A stretch of 64,000 nt of DNA from Blastococcus aurantiacus. Its GTDB lineage: Bacteria; Actinomycetota; Actinomycetes; Mycobacteriales; Geodermatophilaceae. The notes below the pieces were generated by a model that saw only the letters and a list, made by a program, of their open reading frames with translations, was not told where the DNA came from and did no database searches. The position numbers and the translations under genes are program-made. The stretch covers positions 124,001-188,000 of the forward strand of contig NZ_FNBT01000007.1 of NCBI RefSeq assembly GCF_900102425.1, given 5' to 3'. Shown in pieces: positions 1 to 9,346 of this stretch (positions within the stretch are counted from its first letter, which is position 1; every line of letters starts with the position of its first letter).

Positions 1-1
1 G

Positions 2-952
2 GCCTGGGTGCGGCACAACGTCGCCAACGGCTGGAACGTGCTGACCTACAAGACGGTCCGCGGCCGCGCCCATCCGCCCAACGAGCAGCCGAACTGGGTG
101 TTCGCGGCGCGGGAGACCGCGAGCCTGCCCCCGGGGGCGGACGCCGACGTCGTGGCGGATCCGTGGGACTGGGTGCCCCCGGGCAGCCCGGAGGTCAGCA
201 GTGTCAACTCCTTCGGCGTCCCCTCGCCGGAGCCGGAGGAGTGGATGGCCGATCTGGAGCGTGCCCTGCAGGCTGTCGGTGACGAGCAGCTGCTGCTGGT
301 GAGCGTGATGGGGGAGGACGCCGACGGCACCGGCCGGGTCGCCGACCTCGCGGCCGACTTCGCCCGCACGGCGCTCATGGCCCAGGAGGCCGGGGCGTCG
401 GTGGTGGAGCTCAACCTCTCGTGCCCGAACACGCTCGACCGGACCGCTTCCGGGGTGAAGCCGCCGCTGTGCCTGGACCCTGGCGCGACCGTGACCGTGG
501 TGGACACCGTGCGCCGGGCGCTGGACGACCGCACCGGGCTGGTGGCCAAGCTCTCCTGGCTGGACGAGCCGCGGCTGAGCGCCCTCGTCCCCGAGCTCGC
601 CTCCCTCGTCGACGGCATCGCGGGGATCAACACCGTGCAGAGCCGGGTGCGCCGCCGCGACGGCACGCCGACCTTCCCCGGGCGCGAGCTCGCCGGGTTG
701 TCCGGCATCGCGGTGCGGGAGCCGGCCCTGGACTTCACCCGCCGGCTGGTCGCACTGCGCGACGCGGGAGGGGCGCCCTTCGACGTCCTCGCGATGGGTG
801 GGGTCACCGATACCGCCTCGTTCGAGGCGTTGTTCGGCCTCGGCGCGGACGCCGTGCAGTCCGCGGCCGGCGCGTTCGCGGACCCCTTCCTGGCGGCGGC
901 CTGCGTCGCCGAGCTGGGGACCACCCTGCCCCGAGCCGTGGAGGCCCCGTGA
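2..952 (+). CDS. pyrD: dihydroorotate dehydrogenase, 5' end cut by window edge
   Basis: FMN enzyme that oxidises dihydroorotate to orotate in pyrimidine synthesis. The frame is open at the left edge, so the true start lies outside; the visible part is about 316 residues. Family signs are the phosphate/flavin-barrel motif LNLSCPN near the middle, a conserved Lys in VAKLSW, and a C-terminal GGV...GADAVQ segment that binds the FMN phosphate. The Cys in LNLSCPN resembles class 1 rather than class 2 enzymes, though I cannot fix the electron acceptor. It ends in a GTGA overlap with pyrF, so the two are translationally coupled. The neighbouring order is the usual actinobacterial pyr-mihF-gmk-rpoZ arrangement. 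Confidence 0.85.
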   Translation, partial: AWVRHNVANGWNVLTYKTVRGRAHPPNEQPNWVFAARETASLPPGADADVVADPWDWVPPGSPEVSSVNSFGVPSPEPEEWMADLERALQAVGDEQLLLVSVMGEDADGTGRVADLAADFARTALMAQEAGASVVELNLSCPNTLDRTASGVKPPLCLDPGATVTVVDTVRRALDDRTGLVAKLSWLDEPRLSALVPELASLVDGIAGINTVQSRVRRRDGTPTFPGRELAGLSGIAVREPALDFTRRLVALRDAGGAPFDVLAMGGVTDTASFEALFGLGADAVQSAAGAFADPFLAAACVAELGTTLPRAVEAP

Positions 953-1755
953 GCCAGCCGTTCGGACAGCGCCTCGCCGAGGCGGTGACCGCTCGCGGCC
1001 CGCTGTGCGTGGGCATCGACCCGCACGCGCCGCTCCTGGAGAAGTGGGGGCTGCCCGACAGCCCCGACGGCCTTGCGCGGTTCACCGACGCCGTCGTCGA
1101 CGCCCTGGCCGGCTCGGTCGCCGTCCTGAAGCCGCAGCTGGCCTTCTACGAGCGGCACGGCTCGCGAGGGCTGGCGGTACTGGAGGACGGCGTCGCGGGG
1201 GCCCGGGCCGCCGGTGCCCTCGTGCTGCTGGACGCCAAGCGCGGCGACATCGGCTCCACGATGGACGCCTACGCCGACTACCTGCGCCCCGACCACCCGC
1301 TGGCCGTGGACGCGTTGACGGTCAGCCCCTACCTCGGCCCCGGCTCGCTGCAGCCGGCGGTCGACACCGCCCGCGCGCACGGCGGAGGGCTCTTCGTGCT
1401 GGCGCGGACGAGCAACCCCGACGCCGGCACCCTGCAGCTCGTCGGCGAACCGTCGGTGGCCCAGCGGGTCGTGGACACCGTGCGCGGCTGGAACGCCGGA
1501 ACGCCGGCCGGCTCCTTCGGCGTCGTCGTCGGCGCCACCCTGAGCGAGCTGGACGTCGACCTCACGGGGCTGGGCGGGCCGGTCCTCGCGCCGGGCCTGG
1601 GTGCCCAGGGGGGCTCGCCCGAGGACCTGAGGCGGCTGTTCGGCACCGGGACGCTCGTGGTGCCGACCGTCTCGCGCGACGTCCTCGCTGCTGGGCCGGA
1701 CGTCGCCGCGCTCCGCGCAGCCGCGCAGCGATGGGCCGCAGCGCTAGCGCGGTAG
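949..1755 (+). CDS. pyrF: orotidine 5'-phosphate decarboxylase (long, type 2)
   Basis: Decarboxylates OMP to UMP, the last step of de novo pyrimidine synthesis, in the cytosol. The 268-residue protein carries the catalytic Asp-Lys-Asp cluster as DAKRGD at residues 95-100 and a Lys in AVLKPQ near residue 60. A C-terminal GxGxQGG phosphate-binding segment follows. The length fits the type 2 family found in mycobacteria and other actinobacteria. The GTG start overlaps the pyrD stop by four bases, which decides the start. A 315-base gap follows before mihF, so this probably ends the pyr operon. Confidence 0.93.
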   Translation: MSQPFGQRLAEAVTARGPLCVGIDPHAPLLEKWGLPDSPDGLARFTDAVVDALAGSVAVLKPQLAFYERHGSRGLAVLEDGVAGARAAGALVLLDAKRGDIGSTMDAYADYLRPDHPLAVDALTVSPYLGPGSLQPAVDTARAHGGGLFVLARTSNPDAGTLQLVGEPSVAQRVVDTVRGWNAGTPAGSFGVVVGATLSELDVDLTGLGGPVLAPGLGAQGGSPEDLRRLFGTGTLVVPTVSRDVLAAGPDVAALRAAAQRWAAALAR

Positions 1756-2070
1756 GCCGGTTCTGCGGCGTGTCGCGCCATCGGCGTGTCGCGCTGGGGG
1801 GCCGAGCCGTGCGGCCCCGGCAATTGCGAGACAGCACCGTCCGCATCAGGTCGTGACCTGCGCCGATCACCGTGGGTGAGCGCGGTGGTGGACTGCGGGT
1901 GAACGCGCCGGGGTGTGGTGCGGACCGCTCGACACACGGTGTCGTGACCTGCGGATTTGCCCGACACTGCGCAGGTCGCGAGGCTCTTCCCGCACGTCCT
2001 ACGTCCCCTTCCAATCCGCGAGCAGACCCGCCGGGCACCGATGCCGGCGACGACACGATTGGGTTGCACC
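1756..2070. other. intergenic region upstream of mihF
   Basis: No gene is visible in these 315 bases. A 13-base direct repeat (GTCGTGACCTGCG) occurs at 1850 and 1941, and the first copy sits in a perfect palindrome, AGGTC-GT-GACCT, at 1848-1859. An earlier pair of near repeats (GCGTGTCGCGC) lies around 1767 and 1783. These may be protein-binding sites for mihF expression. I see no clear -10 box. An in-frame ATG at 2041 could extend mihF by ten residues, but the later ATG fits the family better. Confidence 0.5.
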
Positions 2071-2397
2071 ATGCCCCTTCCCGACCTGTCCCCGGAGCAG
2101 CGCGCCGCCGCACTCGAGAAGGCCGCTGCTGCCCGCAAGGCGCGCGCCGAACTGCGCGAGCGGCTCAAGAGCAAGGGTGCGACCGTCGGCGACGTCCTCA
2201 AGCAGGGCGAGACCGACGAGGTCATCGGCAAGATGCGCGTCTCGGCCGTCCTGGAGTCCCTCCCGGGAGTCGGCAAGGCGCGGGCTGCGAAGATCATGGA
2301 GCGCCTGGAGATCTCCCCGACGCGCCGCGTGCGGGGGCTGGGTGCCAACCAGCGCCGTGCGCTGGAGACGGAGTTCGGCGGCGACCAGGTCGTCTGA
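2071..2397 (+). CDS. mihF: integration host factor mIHF
   Basis: Actinobacterial nucleoid-associated protein that binds and bends DNA; in mycobacteria it is the cofactor for phage L5 integrase and is essential. The 108-residue protein opens with [18 protein letters not shown], followed by a basic helix ([12 protein letters not shown]). A helix-hairpin-helix-like segment follows ([18 protein letters not shown]), then the basic tail [13 protein letters not shown]. This matches the family along its full length. I chose the ATG at 2071 because the MPLPxLTxEQR start is conserved in relatives. It lies directly before gmk, the usual order. Confidence 0.93.
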   Translation: MPLPDLSPEQRAAALEKAAAARKARAELRERLKSKGATVGDVLKQGETDEVIGKMRVSAVLESLPGVGKARAAKIMERLEISPTRRVRGLGANQRRALETEFGGDQVV

Positions 2398-2441
2398 CCC
2401 GTCCCGGAGCGCGCGGAGCACGACCCGGACGAGGACGACGA

Positions 2442-3029
2442 GTGGCATCGAACACACCGGCACGGCTCACCGTGCTCTCCGGACCCTCCGGGGTCGGCAA
2501 GGGCACCGTGGTGGCCGAGGTCCGGCGGAGGCACCCCGACGTGTGGGTGTCGGTGTCCGCGACCACCCGTCGTCCGCGCCCGGGCGAGACCCACGGCGTC
2601 CACTACCACTTCGTCTCCGACGCCGAGTTCGACCGGCTGATCGAGACCGACGGCCTGTTGGAGTGGGCCGAGTACGCGGGCAACCGCTACGGCACCCCGG
2701 TGGCCCCGGTGCGCGAGCGGCTGGCCGCCGGGGCGCCCGCTCTGCTGGAGATCGAGCTCCAGGGCGCGCGGCAGGTCCGGGCGCGGGCGCCCGAGGCCCA
2801 GCTGGTCTTCCTGGCGCCGCCGTCCTGGGCGGAGCTGCAGAGCCGGCTGGCCGGACGGGGCTCGGAACCCGCGGCGGTCCAGGAGGCGCGGCTGCGCATC
2901 GCGCAGGCCGAGCTGGACGCCGCCGGTGAGTTCGACCGGGTGGTCGTCAACGACGACGTGGCCCGCGCGGCGGACGAGTTGGTAGGCTTGCTGACTGCGC
3001 CCTCGCCCGGACTCGTGCCGGGGGAGTAG
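2442..3029 (+). CDS. gmk: guanylate kinase
   Basis: Phosphorylates GMP to GDP with ATP. The P-loop GPSGVGKG is at residues 14-21, followed by the GMP-binding segment [13 protein letters not shown] and HYHFVS...F. The 195-residue length is typical. The GTG start at 2442 is preceded by a purine-rich GAGGACGACGA and gives a conventional N-terminus; the frame is open further upstream but that stretch has no family similarity. It sits 45 bases after mihF and 76 bases before rpoZ, probably in one transcription unit. Confidence 0.94.
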   Translation: MASNTPARLTVLSGPSGVGKGTVVAEVRRRHPDVWVSVSATTRRPRPGETHGVHYHFVSDAEFDRLIETDGLLEWAEYAGNRYGTPVAPVRERLAAGAPALLEIELQGARQVRARAPEAQLVFLAPPSWAELQSRLAGRGSEPAAVQEARLRIAQAELDAAGEFDRVVVNDDVARAADELVGLLTAPSPGLVPGE

Positions 3030-3105
3030 CGCCCACGAGGAAGAGCACCGCCGGCGGCCCCGCCGGACGCTTCCTGCCGACAACGTTTGAGGAGCACGCC
3101 CGCCC

Positions 3106-3369
3106 GTGTCCGGAGTCGCACCTGCCCCCGAGGGCATCACCAACCCGCCGATCGACGAGCTGCTCGAGCGCACCAGCAGCAAGTACGGCCTGGTCATCTT
3201 CGCCGCCAAGCGCGCGCGCCAGATCAACGCCTACTACAGCCAGCTCTCCGAGGGCCTGCTGGAGTACGTCGGTCCGCTGGTGGACACCGCTCCCCAGGAG
3301 AAGCCGCTCTCGATCGCGCTCCGCGAGATCAACGAGGGCCTGCTGACCCACACCGCCGGCGAGAACTAG
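3106..3369 (+). CDS. rpoZ: RNA polymerase omega subunit
   Basis: Small subunit that helps fold and assemble the beta' subunit of RNA polymerase. The 87-residue protein has the family core: NPPIDELLE, the region around [17 protein letters not shown], and the C-terminal [17 protein letters not shown] start at 3106 follows a good ribosome-binding site (TTTGAGGAGC, about 3086-3095). It is followed at once by two hairpins, so transcription of the mihF-gmk-rpoZ unit most likely ends here. Confidence 0.95.
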   Translation: MSGVAPAPEGITNPPIDELLERTSSKYGLVIFAAKRARQINAYYSQLSEGLLEYVGPLVDTAPQEKPLSIALREINEGLLTHTAGEN

Positions 3370-3374
3370 GCCGC

Positions 3375-3428
3375 AGAAGGACCTCGTCGCCCCCACGCCT
3401 CGCATGCTCGGCGTGGGCCCCTGCGACG
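3375..3428 (+). terminator. AGAAGGACC-type 3' hairpin after rpoZ (copy A)
   Basis: AGAAGGACC begins five bases after the rpoZ stop. A two-part hairpin follows: CGTCGC (3385-3390) pairs with GCGACG (3423-3428), and CCCACGCC (3392-3399) pairs with GGCGTGGG (3410-3417) around a CTCGCATGCTC-like loop. Three other genes in the window end in relatives of this element. There is no U-tract, which is normal for actinobacterial terminators. Confidence 0.7.
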
Positions 3429-3448
3429 CGGCCGTAGCCAGAAGTGAT

Positions 3449-3482
3449 GACGACGCCCCCGGCTCCGGCCGGGGGCGTCGTC
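3449..3482 (+). terminator. strong hairpin terminator between rpoZ and coaBC
   Basis: A perfect 13-bp stem, ACGACGCCCCCGG (3450-3462) with CCGGGGGCGTCGT (3469-3481), extendable by one more pair, closes on a six-base loop. It lies 80 bases past rpoZ and just before the coaBC promoter, so it should insulate coaBC. The sequence is symmetric enough to act in both directions. Confidence 0.7.
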
Positions 3483-3492
3483 GTGTCTGCGG

Positions 3493-3498
3493 CAGGAT
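3493..3498 (+). promoter_or_regulatory. -10 box for leaderless coaBC
   Basis: CAGGAT lies exactly six bases before the coaBC ATG at 3505. That spacing would start the transcript at the start codon. The same spacing recurs before many genes in this window. Confidence 0.45.
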
Positions 3499-3504
3499 GA
3501 GCGC

Positions 3505-4728
3505 ATGAGTCGGATCGTGCTGGGCGTCAGCGGTGGCGTGGCCGCCTACAAGGCGGCCCTGCTGCTGCGCGCGCTGACCGAGGCCGGGCACGACGTCCGC
3601 GTCGTCCCCACTCCGTCGGCGCTGCACTTCGTCGGTGCCGCGACGTTCGAGGCGCTGTCCGGCCATCCGGTCACGACCGACGTCTGGTCCGACGTCGACG
3701 AGGTGGCGCACGTGCGGATCGGCCAGGAGGCCGACCTCGTCGTCATCGCGCCGGCCACCGCCGACCTGCTGGCCCGCGCCGCGGCCGGCCGGGCCGACGA
3801 CCTGCTCACCGCCACGCTGCTCACCGCGCACTGCCCGGTGGTGTTCGTGCCGGCCATGCACACCGAGATGTGGCTGCACCCGGCCACGCAGGACAACGTC
3901 GCCACGCTGCGCCGCCGCGGATCCGTCGTGCTGCCGCCCGCGGTGGGCCGGCTCACCGGCCCCGACTCCGGGCCGGGCCGGCTGCCAGAGCCCGCCGACA
4001 TCGCCGCCCTGGCGACCGTGGTGCTGGGATCCGGAGCAGCGGCGCTCGCGCACGACCTCACCGGCCGGCGGGTGGTCATCAGCGCCGGTGGCACCCGCGA
4101 GCCGCTGGACCCGGTCCGCTACCTGGGCAACCGCTCGTCGGGCAAGCAGGGCTGGGCGCTGGCCCGGGTCGCCGCCGCCCGGGGTGCCGAGGTCGTGCTG
4201 GTCGCGGCCAACGTCGAGCTGCCCGCCCCGTTCGGCGTGGGGGTGGTGCCGGTGGGCACCGCCGAGGAGCTGCGGTCGGCGATGCACGCGCAGGCAGCGG
4301 ATGCCGACGTCGTGGTCATGAGCGCCGCGGTCGCCGACTTCCGCCCCGCCAGCGTCGCCGGCGCCAAGATGAAGAAGGACTCGGCGGGGGAACCGGACTC
4401 GGTGCCGCTGGTCCGCAACGCCGACGTCCTCGCCGAGCTGGTCGCCAAGCGGGCGCCGGGGCAGCTGGTGGTGGGCTTCGCGGCCGAGACCGGCGACGCC
4501 GACGCCGACGTGCTCACCCACGCCCGGGCCAAGCTGGCCCGCAAGGGCTGCGACCTGCTGGTGGTCAACGACGTCTCCGGGGACCTGGTCTTCGGGCAGT
4601 CGGACAACGCGGTCGTGGTGCTGGCCGCCGACGGGGAGAGCACCGAGATCCCACGCGGCCCCAAGGACACCGTGGCCGCCGGCATCTGGACCGTGGTGGC
4701 GTCCCGCCTGTCACCCGTCCAGGCATAG
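3505..4728 (+). CDS. coaBC: phosphopantothenoylcysteine decarboxylase/synthetase
   Basis: Bifunctional coenzyme A enzyme: the C-terminal CoaB domain joins 4'-phosphopantothenate to cysteine using CTP and the N-terminal CoaC flavoprotein domain decarboxylates the product. The 407-residue length is standard. CoaC signs are GVSGGVAAYKA at the N-terminus, the catalytic His at residue 69 (VAHVRIG) and the substrate-clamp motif PAMHTEMW, where Asn is usual in place of His. CoaB begins near residue 190 with ISAGGTREPLDPVRYLGNRSSG and carries a conserved KMKK segment. No ribosome-binding site is visible, which agrees with a leaderless message. Confidence 0.94.
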   Translation: MSRIVLGVSGGVAAYKAALLLRALTEAGHDVRVVPTPSALHFVGAATFEALSGHPVTTDVWSDVDEVAHVRIGQEADLVVIAPATADLLARAAAGRADDLLTATLLTAHCPVVFVPAMHTEMWLHPATQDNVATLRRRGSVVLPPAVGRLTGPDSGPGRLPEPADIAALATVVLGSGAAALAHDLTGRRVVISAGGTREPLDPVRYLGNRSSGKQGWALARVAAARGAEVVLVAANVELPAPFGVGVVPVGTAEELRSAMHAQAADADVVVMSAAVADFRPASVAGAKMKKDSAGEPDSVPLVRNADVLAELVAKRAPGQLVVGFAAETGDADADVLTHARAKLARKGCDLLVVNDVSGDLVFGQSDNAVVVLAADGESTEIPRGPKDTVAAGIWTVVASRLSPVQA

Positions 4729-4775
4729 CCGTCCCCGGGCGCACCCGCGCCGACGATCTGCCCGTCCCGGGCGGG

Positions 4776-4781
4776 TAACGT
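4776..4781 (+). promoter_or_regulatory. possible -10 box upstream of metK
   Basis: TAACGT lies 63 bases before the metK ATG, giving a short leader with a ribosome-binding site (CCAGGAG, 4831-4837). I found no SAM riboswitch-like structure in the 116-base gap. Confidence 0.35.
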
Positions 4782-4844
4782 GCCCCCCGAGTCGTGGTAG
4801 CGAGCGGCTCGCCGTCTCGTGTCCAGCGACCCAGGAGTACCGCC

Positions 4845-6038
<1,194 letters not shown>

Positions 6039-6094
6039 CCCCACTGGGCACCCCCGCTCCGACCGACGACCCGGGTCCCGCGCGCCTGCCGCGC

Positions 6095-8050
6095 GTGGCC
6101 CGGGTCGTCGTCGACGTGCCCCTGGCGCACCTGGACCGGCCGTTCGACTACGCCGTCCCGGAGAAGCTCGAGGACACCGTGCAGGCCGGGTGCCGGGTAC
6201 GGGTGCGCTTCCACGGCCGGCTGGTCGACGGCGTGGTGTGGGAGCTGGGGAACTCCACCGACTTCGCCGGCGCGCTGCAGCCGCTCTCGCACGTCCCCTC
6301 CGGAGAGCCGGTCCTCACGCCGCAGGTCGCCCGGCTGGTGCGCACGGTCGCCGACCGCTACGCCGGGACCGCCAGCGACGTCCTCCGGCTGGCCCTCCCG
6401 CCCCGGCGCGCCGCGGCGGAGAAGCGGGAGAGCCCGACGCCCGACGCGCTGCCGGAGCCGCCGGACCCTGCCGGGTTCGCCCGCTACACGGCCGGGCCGG
6501 CACTGCTCGACGCGCTCGCGGAGGGCCGACCCGCGCGGGCGGTCTGGACGGCGCTGCCTGGGGAGGACTGGCCCGCCCGGCTGGTCGAGCTCTGCCGTGC
6601 CGCGCTGTCGGGCCGGCGCGGCGCGCTGGTCGTCGTGCCCGACGGCAAGGACCTGGACCGGCTCGCCGCAGCCGCGGCCGGCCTGCTGCCGGCGCACTCG
6701 TTCACGGTGCTGCGGGCCGACGACTCGCCGGAGAAGCGCTACCGCTCCTTCCTGGCGGCGTCCCGGGGTGCGGCGCAGGTGGTGCTGGGCACGCGCGCGG
6801 CGATGTTCGCGCCGGTCCGTGACCTGGGCCTGGTGGTGGTCTGGGACGACGGCGACGACCTGCACTCCGAGGAGCGGGCGCCCTATCCGCACGCGCGCGA
6901 CGTGCTGGTGCAGCGTGCGTGGCTCGACGACTGCGCCGCCGTCGTCGCGGGCACCTCGCGGACCGCCGAGGGTGCGCTGCTCGTGGAGTCCGGCTGGGCG
7001 CACGAGCTGGTGGCCGACCGCACCGTGCTGCGTGCCGCCGCGCCGCGGGTGCAGGCGTTGGGCGAGGACTTCGAGCTGGCCCGGGACGCCGCGGCGCGGT
7101 CGGCCCGGCTGCCGTCGCTGGCGCACGAGGCGGCGCGCAAGGCGCTGGCGGCGGACACCCCGGTGCTGGTCCAGGTGCCCAGGCGCGGCTACGTGCCCTC
7201 GCTGGCGTGCGCGCGGTGCCGGGCGCCGGCCCGCTGCGCCCACTGCGCCGGGCCGCTGGGCATCTCCCCGCGCCCGGGTCCGGGCGGCACGCGGATCCCG
7301 GCCTGCCGCTGGTGCGCGCGCCCGGCGGCCACCTTCGACTGCCCGCACTGCCACGGCACCAAGCTGCGGGCCTCGGTGATCGGCGAGTCGCGGACCGCGG
7401 AGGAACTGGCCCGGGCCTTTCCCGGGGCGGCGGTGCGGACGTCGGGCAGCACGTCGGGGGTGCTGGCGTCGGTGCCCGGTGGCGCGGCGCTCGTGGTGGC
7501 GACCCCGGGGGCGGAGCCGGTGGCCGAGGGCGGGTACGGCGCCGCGCTGCTGCTCGACTCGTGGGCGCTGCTGGGCCGGGCCGACCTGCGGGCGGGGGAG
7601 GAGACCCTGCGGCGCTGGATGAACGCCGCGGCGCTGGTCCGCCCGGCGTCCGCCGGTGGGCACGTGGTCGTGGCCGCGGACGCCGGGCACCCCGTCGTCC
7701 AGGCGCTCGTGCGGTGGGACCCGGCCTGGCTGGCCGCCCGCGAGCTGGCCGACCGCCGGGAGCTGGGCTTCCCGCCGGCCACGCGCATGGCGTCGGCCTC
7801 CGGCTCGCCGGCGGCGCTGGCCGAGTTCCTCGAGGCGCTGCGGTTGCCCGATGGTGCCGACCTGCTGGGGCCGGTGCCCGAGCGGCCGCGCCCCGGTCAG
7901 GAGGGGGAGCGGGAGCGCTACCTGGTGCGGGTGCCGCGGGCCGCGGGTGCGGCGCTCGCGCACGCGCTGGCCGAGGTGCAGGGCGTGCGCAGCGCGAAGA
8001 AGGTGCCCGAGCACGTGCGTGTGCAGCTGGACCCGCTCGATCTGGTCTGA
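6095..8050 (+). CDS. priA: PriA-like primosomal protein with degenerate helicase core
   Basis: Primosomal protein N' restarts collapsed replication forks by recognising branched DNA. The 651-residue protein keeps the N-terminal 3'-DNA-binding fold (RPFDYAVPE) and paired zinc-binding cysteines around residues 370-430 (CARC, CAHC, CRWC, CPHC). The Walker A site is absent (RGALVVVPDGKD at the expected place) and the usual DEEH box reads DDGDD, so ATP hydrolysis is unlikely. Actinobacterial PriA proteins are known to be degenerate in this way. The GTG at 6095 is the first ordinary start; the frame is open upstream, so a start near 6044 is possible. Coupling to metK is unclear. Confidence 0.85.
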   Translation: MARVVVDVPLAHLDRPFDYAVPEKLEDTVQAGCRVRVRFHGRLVDGVVWELGNSTDFAGALQPLSHVPSGEPVLTPQVARLVRTVADRYAGTASDVLRLALPPRRAAAEKRESPTPDALPEPPDPAGFARYTAGPALLDALAEGRPARAVWTALPGEDWPARLVELCRAALSGRRGALVVVPDGKDLDRLAAAAAGLLPAHSFTVLRADDSPEKRYRSFLAASRGAAQVVLGTRAAMFAPVRDLGLVVVWDDGDDLHSEERAPYPHARDVLVQRAWLDDCAAVVAGTSRTAEGALLVESGWAHELVADRTVLRAAAPRVQALGEDFELARDAAARSARLPSLAHEAARKALAADTPVLVQVPRRGYVPSLACARCRAPARCAHCAGPLGISPRPGPGGTRIPACRWCARPAATFDCPHCHGTKLRASVIGESRTAEELARAFPGAAVRTSGSTSGVLASVPGGAALVVATPGAEPVAEGGYGAALLLDSWALLGRADLRAGEETLRRWMNAAALVRPASAGGHVVVAADAGHPVVQALVRWDPAWLAARELADRRELGFPPATRMASASGSPAALAEFLEALRLPDGADLLGPVPERPRPGQEGERERYLVRVPRAAGAALAHALAEVQGVRSAKKVPEHVRVQLDPLDLV

Positions 8051-8078
8051 GTCGGCGCGGACCTGCCAGGATGCGGCC

Positions 8079-8804
8079 GTGCGGACGATCGGCCTGCTGG
8101 GCGGGATGAGCTGGGAGAGCAGCGCGCTGTACTACCGGCTGCTCAACGAAGCGGTGCGCGAGCAGCTGGGTGGACTGCACTCCGCCCGGTGCGTGCTGCT
8201 GTCGGTGGACTTCGCGGAGATCGCGCGCCTGCAGGAAGCCGGGGACTGGGACCGCGCCGGCGAGCTGCTGGCCGCCGACGCCCGCTCCCTGCAGGCGGCC
8301 GGGGCGGAGATCGTCCTGCTGTGCACGAACACGATGCACACGGTGGCCGACGCGGTGACCGCCGGCCTCGAGGTCCCGCTTCTGCACATCGGCGACAGCA
8401 CCGCCGAGGCGATCACCGCGGCCGGGCTCACCCGGGTCGGGCTGCTGGGCACCCGCTACACGATGGAGCAGCCGTTCCTGGCCGACCGGCTCACTGCGGC
8501 CGGGCTGCAGGTCGTCGTCCCCGAGCAGGCCGACCGCGACCTGGTGCACGGGGTCATCTACGAGGAGCTGGTGCTCGGGGTCGTCCGCGAGGAGTCCCGG
8601 CAGGCCTACCGGGAGGTGGTCGACCGGCTGGTCGCCCGCGGCGCGCAGGGCGTGATCCTCGGCTGCACGGAGATCGAGCTGCTGGTCGGGCCGGACGACG
8701 TCGACGTCCCGACCTTCCCGACGACGGCGCTGCACGTCGCAGCGGCCGTGCGCGCCGCGCTGGCGGGAGAGCCGCCCGCGGTGCCGCCTACGATCGACGG
8801 GTGA
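8079..8804 (+). CDS. aspartate/glutamate racemase family protein
   Basis: Cofactor-independent racemase family (RacX/YgeA type) that would interconvert L- and D-amino acids using two cysteines. In the 241-residue protein both are present: Cys in LLCTNTMH near residue 85 and Cys in LGCTEIELL near residue 196. The N-terminus [16 protein letters not shown] is typical. The GTG at 8079 is preceded by CAGGAT exactly six bases upstream, suggesting a leaderless message. It overlaps def by four bases. The substrate cannot be read from sequence; a broad-range amino-acid racemase is likeliest. Confidence 0.85.
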   Translation: MRTIGLLGGMSWESSALYYRLLNEAVREQLGGLHSARCVLLSVDFAEIARLQEAGDWDRAGELLAADARSLQAAGAEIVLLCTNTMHTVADAVTAGLEVPLLHIGDSTAEAITAAGLTRVGLLGTRYTMEQPFLADRLTAAGLQVVVPEQADRDLVHGVIYEELVLGVVREESRQAYREVVDRLVARGAQGVILGCTEIELLVGPDDVDVPTFPTTALHVAAAVRAALAGEPPAVPPTIDG

Positions 8805-9346
8805 GCGTCACCCCCATCCGGCTGTACGGCGACCCCGTGCTCCGCACACCGGCGGCCCCGGTCGTCGACTTCGACGCCGAACTGCGGCAGCTGGTCGCGG
8901 ACCTCACCGAGACCATGCACGCGGCCGGCGGAGCCGGGCTGGCCGCCCCGCAGATCGGCGTCGGCCTCCGCGTGTTCACCTGGTTCGTCGACGGCGAGGT
9001 CGGCCACCTGGTCAACCCCGACGTCACCGCGGTGGGCGAGGAGATCCAGGACGGGCCCGAGGGCTGCCTGTCGATCCCGGGGCTGCGCTACGACTGCCGG
9101 CGTCACCTGCACGTGGTGGCCTCAGGCTGGAACATGCACGGCGACCCGGTGCGCGTGGAGGGCTCGGAGCTGCTGGCCCGCGCCATCCAGCACGAGACCG
9201 ACCACCTCGACGGCGTCCTGTTCGTCGACCGCCTCGACGAGGTGGCCCGCACCGAGGCGCTGGCCGAGCTGCAGGCGGCCGAGTGGGCCGGCATGGGCGC
9301 CTACCTGCCGGCCCCTGCTCCCATCGTGAAAGTGAGCCCGCACTGA
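8801..9346 (+). CDS. def: peptide deformylase
   Basis: Metalloprotease that removes the N-formyl group from nascent proteins. All three motifs are present in the 181-residue protein: [10 protein letters not shown] near residue 46, EGCLS near residue 87 with the metal-binding Cys, and HETDH at residues 131-135 with the two His ligands and catalytic Glu. The GTG start overlaps the upstream racemase stop (GTGA), and its own stop overlaps the fmt start, so expression is coupled to fmt, which adds the formyl group. Confidence 0.95.
   Translation: MSVTPIRLYGDPVLRTPAAPVVDFDAELRQLVADLTETMHAAGGAGLAAPQIGVGLRVFTWFVDGEVGHLVNPDVTAVGEEIQDGPEGCLSIPGLRYDCRRHLHVVASGWNMHGDPVRVEGSELLARAIQHETDHLDGVLFVDRLDEVARTEALAELQAAEWAGMGAYLPAPAPIVKVSPH

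Noticed and set aside
4729-4844. Possible SAM riboswitch before metK
   Set aside because: I found no conserved core or stem arrangement; only a -10 candidate and ribosome-binding site.
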